Shown here: one piece after another, positions 48,119 to 49,669 of the stretch
How the letters are laid out: each line of letters opens with the position of its first letter
Position numbering within the stretch: position 1 is the stretch's first letter
DNA from: Winslowiella iniecta
Lineage (GTDB): Bacteria > Pseudomonadota > Gammaproteobacteria > Enterobacterales > Enterobacteriaceae
NCBI RefSeq assembly: GCF_001267535.1
Contig: NZ_JRXE01000033.1
Coordinates: forward strand, 1-49,669
Length of the DNA: 49,669 bases
Direction of reading: 5' to 3'
The notes under the pieces: generated by a model
The model's database searches: none
The model's input: the letters and a program-made list of their open reading frames with translations, nothing else
Told to the model about the DNA's origin: nothing
Translations under genes and position numbers: made by a program

Positions 48119-48388
48119 TTAATCTTTAATCACGCCGCGAGCGCGCAGTAAGGCGGTCTTAAAATCCTCTTCATAATCTTTTTTCAGGCCAGGAATCAGG
48201 GCACTTTTTTCTGCATCCCGCATTTTCAGGTGATAAATCAGAATATCGTCAGTGAGCTGCTCAATTGGCCCACTGAAACCTGACTCATCGGCCAGTTTCT
48301 GCAAGAATTGCAGTAGATTCAGATCGGGCTCCTTTTGCCAGGCAGGCTGTAGCAGTGCGATCAATTCATTAAGACGATGACATTTCAT
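48119..48388 (-). CDS. yihD: YihD family protein (DUF1040)
   Basis: This 89-residue cytosolic protein of unknown function is conserved in enterobacteria at this place. The start [17 protein letters not shown], the middle [17 protein letters not shown] and the end [20 protein letters not shown] are typical. It is divergent from mobA and upstream of srkA. Confidence 0.93.
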   Translation of the reverse strand: MKCHRLNELIALLQPAWQKEPDLNLLQFLQKLADESGFSGPIEQLTDDILIYHLKMRDAEKSALIPGLKKDYEEDFKTALLRARGVIKD

Positions 48389-48463
48389 AGCGGTTTGCCC
48401 TTACGGTGAGTATTCCGTTACGTTAACAGGGTTATTTCCACATTAAAAGAGAGGTTAATCTCC

Positions 48464-49060
48464 ATGCAGCAGCAAATGAGTATGACATTTGCAGAGGTCA
48501 CCGGGGTCATTCTCGCCGGAGGACGCGGCAGCCGGATGGGTGGCGAAGATAAAGGACTGATGATGCTCAACGGTCTTCCGCTTTATCAACACGTCTTACA
48601 GCGTTTGCAGCCACAAGTTTCGACTATTTGCATTAGTGCTAACCGTAACATCACGCGCTATCAGCAGAGCGGTTTTCCAGTGATTAGTGATACCGTTACT
48701 GATTTTGCTGGCCCTCTGGCAGGTATGCTGGCCGCACTGCGCACGATTCATAGTCAGTGGGCAATGTTTGTTTCATGTGACACCCCCTTTATACCACCCA
48801 CTCTGGTTGCAGGTTTATGGGAAAACCGGGGAACTGCAGATGCCGTCTGGGTACGAAGCGCGGGGCGTGATCATCCGACCCTGGCTTTGGTTAACCGCCG
48901 CATTGCCGATCGACTGGAAATTTTCCTGAATCGCGGCGATCGCAAGCTGATGCTATTTATGCGACAGATAACCTCAAATCCTGTTATTTTCGACGATGAT
49001 AACGCAAGTTTTATTAATATCAATACGCCAGACGATCTGCTTAGCTGGCACGAGGTTTAA
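48464..49060 (+). CDS. mobA: Molybdenum cofactor guanylyltransferase MobA
   Basis: MobA attaches GMP from GTP to molybdopterin-Mo to give the guanine dinucleotide cofactor used by DMSO-reductase-family enzymes, which include the YdeP-like protein in this window. The 198 residues carry the nucleotidyltransferase motif LAGGRGSRMGGEDKGL, the PLAGMLAAL loop, the metal-binding SCDTPFIPP and the NTPDDL end. GAGG nine bases upstream fits the ATG at 48464; internal Mets at residues 5 and 7 are alternatives. Confidence 0.95.
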   Translation: MQQQMSMTFAEVTGVILAGGRGSRMGGEDKGLMMLNGLPLYQHVLQRLQPQVSTICISANRNITRYQQSGFPVISDTVTDFAGPLAGMLAALRTIHSQWAMFVSCDTPFIPPTLVAGLWENRGTADAVWVRSAGRDHPTLALVNRRIADRLEIFLNRGDRKLMLFMRQITSNPVIFDDDNASFININTPDDLLSWHEV

Positions 49061-49064
49061 TCAT

Positions 49065-49586
49065 ATGCTCCCACTTATCGCCTTTGCCGCACCAAGCGGT
49101 ACCGGTAAAACTACGCTACTTAAACAGTTAATTCCGTTACTGCAACAGCGAAATATACGACCAGGTCTGATTAAACATACGCACCATCATATGGATATCG
49201 ACACGCCAGGCAAAGACAGTTATCAGTTACGTAAAGCCGGTGCGGATCAGGTGCTGGTCGCCAGTCAACAGCGCTGGGCATTAATGACCGAGACGCCGGA
49301 TAACGATGTTAATCCTGATCTTTTTTATCTCGCCAGCCGGCTGGATGCATCCTCACTGGATGTCATTCTGATTGAAGGTTTCAAAAACGAATGCGTGCCA
49401 AAAATTATTCTGTGGCGCGAAGCGACCGGTGGCAATCTCTGTGAGTTACTTGATAAAGAGGTGATTGCGGTAGCCAGTGACCGACCATTAACGGTGGGAG
49501 TGCCTTGTCTCGACCTGAATCAGCCGCAACTAATAGCAGATTTTGTCATCGACTGGCTAAAAAGTGAGGAAAACACGGAGTCCTGA
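49065..49586 (+). CDS. mobB: Molybdopterin-guanine dinucleotide biosynthesis adapter MobB
   Basis: MobB is a GTP-binding partner of MobA that aids but is not essential for cofactor maturation. The 173-residue protein has a P-loop APSGTGKTTLL near residue 9, the conserved IKHTHHHMDIDTPGKDSYQ and the Walker-B-like VILIEGFKNE. The ATG at 49065 follows the mobA stop by 4 bp, with GAGG nine bases before it, so the two are a tight operon. It converges with the rRNA operon. Confidence 0.95.
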   Translation: MLPLIAFAAPSGTGKTTLLKQLIPLLQQRNIRPGLIKHTHHHMDIDTPGKDSYQLRKAGADQVLVASQQRWALMTETPDNDVNPDLFYLASRLDASSLDVILIEGFKNECVPKIILWREATGGNLCELLDKEVIAVASDRPLTVGVPCLDLNQPQLIADFVIDWLKSEENTES

Positions 49587-49590
49587 ACGC

Positions 49591-49618
49591 AAAAAACCCT
49601 CAGCTTTCGCTGAGGGTT
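49591..49618 (-). terminator. Terminator of the rRNA operon
   Basis: AACCCTCAGC and GCTGAGGGTT pair perfectly around a 4-nt loop, and the minus strand continues into T. It lies 12 bp past the end of the 5S gene and also faces mobB, so it may serve both. Confidence 0.9.
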
Positions 49619-49629
49619 ATCGCAATTTG

Positions 49630-49669
49630 ATGCCTGGCAGTTCCCTACTCTCGCATGGGGAGACCCCAC
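49630..49669 (-). rRNA. rrf: 5S ribosomal RNA, 3' end only
   Basis: The last 40 bases are the reverse complement of the enterobacterial 5S 3' end (…GTGGGGTCTCCCCATG, then GCGAGAGTAGGGAACTGCC, then AGGCAT). The gene runs off the right edge. E. coli has an rRNA operon (rrnA) ending next to mobB in the same orientation. Confidence 0.96.

Overview
The window is a stretch of chromosome from a member of the Enterobacterales. The Erwinia/Pantoea group (Erwiniaceae) fits best. Almost every protein aligns from memory, residue by residue, with its E. coli counterpart, and much of the gene order is that of E. coli. However, yihF/yihG, dinD and gltS are missing, other genes sit in their place, and there is a polygalacturonase gene behind a KdgR-type operator. 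The genus is an inference; no database search was possible.

Layout. Positions 1-5900 hold the coaBC end, dut and slmA on the plus strand, facing a GDYXXLXY/DUF2157 membrane pair, pyrE and an intact rph with the rph-pyrE attenuator. Then come nupC, a DUF3574 lipoprotein and yicC (6052-8701). The interval 8700-17400, between yicC and yicG, is accessory. It holds a 1.7-kb element flanked by direct repeats at the 3' end of yicC, carrying a Fic AMP-transferase-type gene behind six evenly spaced palindromes. It continues with a secreted GH28 pectinase, a YdeP-like molybdopterin oxidoreductase, an AT-rich luxR gene with a 39-codon membrane ORF in front of it, an SRPBCC protein and a second luxR gene. 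From 17401 to 29907 the conserved order resumes: yicG, ligB, gmk-rpoZ-spoT-trmH-recG, an SDR-type protein, xanP, yicH. After 29951 the window follows a block that lies elsewhere in E. coli: fabY, dtd, yihY, yihX, typA, glnA-glnL-glnG, hemN, yihI, csrC, engB, spf, polA, dsbA, srkA, yihD, mobA-mobB, and the 3' end of a 5S rRNA gene of an rRNA operon running in from the right.

How the parts work together. Nitrogen control is complete here: two NtrC sites and a sigma-54 promoter drive glnA, and a further NtrC site overlaps the glnL promoter. Nucleotide metabolism is represented by dut, pyrE, rph, gmk, nupC and xanP, the last with a PurR-like box. The stringent-response operon rpoZ-spoT-trmH-recG is intact. 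Two regulatory RNAs, Spot 42 (spf) and the CsrA-sequestering CsrC, lie on either side of engB. Mo cofactor and disulfide functions (mobAB, srkA-dsbA) close the window.

The most distinctive features are the Fic operator array with its 30-31 bp period inside an att-flanked mini-island, and the GH28 enzyme that combines a KdgR box with Arg in place of the usual active-site His. Two small membrane ORFs (39 and 59 codons) and a DnaA-box cluster upstream of polA also stand out.
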